From NCBI RefSeq assembly GCF_001939735.1, contig NZ_MJIL01000048.1, forward strand, positions 1-64,000: a stretch of 64,000 nucleotides of DNA, read 5' to 3'. A model generated the notes under the pieces. That model searched no databases and had not been told where the DNA came from. It saw only the letters and a list, made by a program, of their open reading frames with translations. The translations under genes and the position numbers were made by a program. The stretch is from Photobacterium proteolyticum. Its GTDB lineage: Bacteria; Pseudomonadota; Gammaproteobacteria; Enterobacterales; Vibrionaceae. Below are positions 62,629 to 64,000 of the stretch, one piece after another (positions within the stretch are counted from its first letter, which is position 1; each line of letters starts with the position of its first letter).

Positions 62629-63348
62629 TTATTCAGCATCACCTAGCAGAACAGATTCCAGTGCAATTTCCATCATGTCGTTGAACGTCAGCTGGCGCTC
62701 TTCAGATGTCGTTGCTTCACCACGTAGGATGTGGTCTGAAACCGTACAGATAGTCAGTGCTTTAGCACCAAACTCTGCTGCCAGGCCGTAGATACCAGCC
62801 GCTTCCATTTCAACACCAACGATGCCGTATTTCTTCATCGTCTGGAAGAAATCGAAATCAGGGTTGTAGAACAGGTCTGCAGAGAAGATGTTACCCACTT
62901 TAACGTCGATACCCTTCGCTTTTGCCGCTTCTACTGCGTTTTGCACCATACCGTAATCAGCCAGTGCTGCGAAATCGTGATCGCCGAAACGGATACGGTT
63001 TACTTTAGAGTCAGTAGATGCACCCATACCGATAACAACATCACGCAGGTTTACATCGTCACGTACTGCACCACAGCTACCAACGCGGATGATTTTCTTC
63101 ACGCCGAAATCTTTAACCAGCTCGGTCGCGTAGATTGAGCATGAAGGGATACCCATACCGTGACCCATTACAGAGATCTTACGGCCTTTGTACGTACCTG
63201 TGTAGCCGTACATGTTACGAACGTTACACACTTCTTTTGCATCGTCCAGGAACGTTTCAGCAATGTACTTGGCACGTAGCGGATCACCCGGCATCAGAAC
63301 TACGTCTGCGAAATCACCCATTTCTGCATTAATATGTGGAGTAGCCAT
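62629..63348 (-). CDS. deoD: Purine nucleoside phosphorylase DeoD
   Basis: DeoD splits purine (deoxy)nucleosides with phosphate into base and (deoxy)ribose-1-phosphate. The 239-residue enzyme starts [30 protein letters not shown] and has [22 protein letters not shown] and the catalytic Asp in [11 protein letters not shown]. The ATG at 63346-63348 has AGGAA upstream; 14 further in-frame codons are not used. It follows deoB on the same strand, 122 bp away, the usual nucleoside-catabolism pair. Confidence 0.96.
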   Translation of the reverse strand: MATPHINAEMGDFADVVLMPGDPLRAKYIAETFLDDAKEVCNVRNMYGYTGTYKGRKISVMGHGMGIPSCSIYATELVKDFGVKKIIRVGSCGAVRDDVNLRDVVIGMGASTDSKVNRIRFGDHDFAALADYGMVQNAVEAAKAKGIDVKVGNIFSADLFYNPDFDFFQTMKKYGIVGVEMEAAGIYGLAAEFGAKALTICTVSDHILRGEATTSEERQLTFNDMMEIALESVLLGDAE

Positions 63349-63412
63349 CGAAATTTCCTTCCATTTCTCCGTCGGCCCGATTCTAACCAACGGCTGTCAT
63401 TAGTATTAGGTT

Positions 63413-63449
63413 GCTGTTTCGAACTATAACAACTATAGAACGAAACAGC
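63413..63449 (-). promoter_or_regulatory. Imperfect hairpin between deoB and deoD
   Basis: GCTGTTTCG (63413-63421) pairs with CGAAACAGC (63441-63449), and an inner CTATA/TATAG adds five pairs after a 2x2 internal loop. No T-run follows. It may shape relative expression of deoB and deoD or bind a regulator. Confidence 0.45.
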
Positions 63450-63470
63450 GGCAGGGATATGTTATATGCG

Positions 63471-64000
63471 TTACAGGAACGACTTACCGTATTCCATGTC
63501 CGACGTACCGAAGTACTCAGCCAGGGTCTGGCCGATATCGGCAAATGTCTCGCGGCGACCCAGTGAACCTGCTTTCACTTTAGGACCTGTTACAAGAACA
63601 GGGATGTGCTCACGGGTGTGGTCAGTACCTTCCCATGTTGGATCACAGCCGTGGTCGGCAGTCAGGATCAATACATCGTCTTCCTGAAGCAGCTCAATGA
63701 TCTCAGGCAGGCGCTTATCGAAGTATTCCAGTGCAGCCGCATAGCCTGCAACGTCACGACGGTGGCCGTAAGCTGAATCGAAGTCAACGAAGTTGGTAAA
63801 TACGATAGTGTTGTCACCCGCTTCCTTGATCTGCTCAAGTGTTGCCTCGAACAGTGCCGGAATACCAGTCGCCTTCACTTTCTTAGTGATACCGCAGCCG
63901 GCATAGATATCAGAGATCTTACCGATAGAAACAACGTCACCGCCTTTCTCGTCAACCAGCTTCTGCAGTACAGTTGCTGCTGGCGGCTCGACAGAAAGGT
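63471..64000 (-). CDS. deoB: Phosphopentomutase DeoB (C-terminal part)
   Basis: DeoB interconverts (deoxy)ribose-1-phosphate and 5-phosphate, feeding nucleoside sugars into glycolysis. About 176 codons are visible; the gene continues past the right edge. The fragment contains [26 protein letters not shown] and [26 protein letters not shown], which carry the metal ligands of the alkaline-phosphatase-like core (Asp, His of ADHG; His of DHTREH). The frame is uninterrupted to the edge, so no internal start is needed. Confidence 0.96.
   Translation of the reverse strand, partial: LSVEPPAATVLQKLVDEKGGDVVSIGKISDIYAGCGITKKVKATGIPALFEATLEQIKEAGDNTIVFTNFVDFDSAYGHRRDVAGYAAALEYFDKRLPEIIELLQEDDVLILTADHGCDPTWEGTDHTREHIPVLVTGPKVKAGSLGRRETFADIGQTLAEYFGTSDMEYGKSFL

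Overview
The window looks like a chromosomal segment of a marine gammaproteobacterium of the family Vibrionaceae, most likely Photobacterium or a close relative. The reasons are the grpE-dnaK-dnaJ / nadK / recN / bamE / ratAB / smpB-ssrA block, the slt-trpR-yjjX and ettA-PilZ-radA-PilZ-serB neighbourhoods, a tmRNA tag reading ANDENYALAA, and the style of the rRNA leader. The genus is inference.

Layout. Positions 1-160 (minus strand) hold the promoter and boxA leader of an rRNA operon whose 16S gene lies off the left edge. Positions 243-3673 hold type IV pilus minor-pilin genes (fimT, pilW-, pilX- and pilV-like on minus, pilE-like on plus). Positions 3772-7769 hold dnaJ, dnaK and grpE with two heat-shock (sigma-32) promoters. 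Positions 7965-13275 are housekeeping: nadK, recN under two LexA boxes, bamE, ratB/ratA, smpB and the tmRNA gene ssrA.

Directly downstream of ssrA is an AT-richer accessory island (about 13330-32500) built around DNA phosphorothioation. It starts with an M15-peptidase-like gene and a dnd-associated putative methyltransferase, then dndBCDE (plus strand). The convergent dptF-dptG-dptH restriction operon (minus strand) lies at the far end. Between the two sits variable cargo: a second DGQHR-motif protein paired with a four-helix membrane protein, and a predicted phosphorothioate-binding HNH endonuclease. No dndA, integrase or second ssrA 3' end is visible. DndBCDE should mark host DNA with sulfur and DptFGH should attack unmarked DNA. 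The HNH enzyme would be expected to attack marked DNA, which makes its presence here a puzzle.

Positions 32829-34433 encode a chemoreceptor. Positions 34941-46395 are one long minus-strand operon for a glycyl-radical bacterial microcompartment that degrades choline: three hexameric shell proteins, acylating aldehyde dehydrogenase, pentameric vertex protein, alcohol dehydrogenase, long (type II) choline trimethylamine-lyase CutC, its activase CutD, a shell protein with a long basic tail, the PduL phosphotransacylase, a flavoprotein-like protein and a pair of SMR transporters. Choline would be cleaved to trimethylamine plus acetaldehyde inside the shell, and the acetaldehyde converted to ethanol and acetyl-phosphate. 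The leader of this operon carries a terminator hairpin with a possible competing pairing, and three further hairpins sit between its genes.

Positions 47069-48390 encode a ToxR/CadC-like membrane regulator and a FidL-like partner. Positions 48391-49462 are almost gene-free. The right part (49463-64000) returns to core genes: an XRE regulator, yjjX, trpR, slt, ettA, two PilZ proteins, an M23 peptidase, radA, serB, smp, deoD and the 3' part of deoB. Short perfect hexamer and heptamer tandem arrays lie between genes at 46845, 60595 and 62464, with a degenerate relative at 50712.
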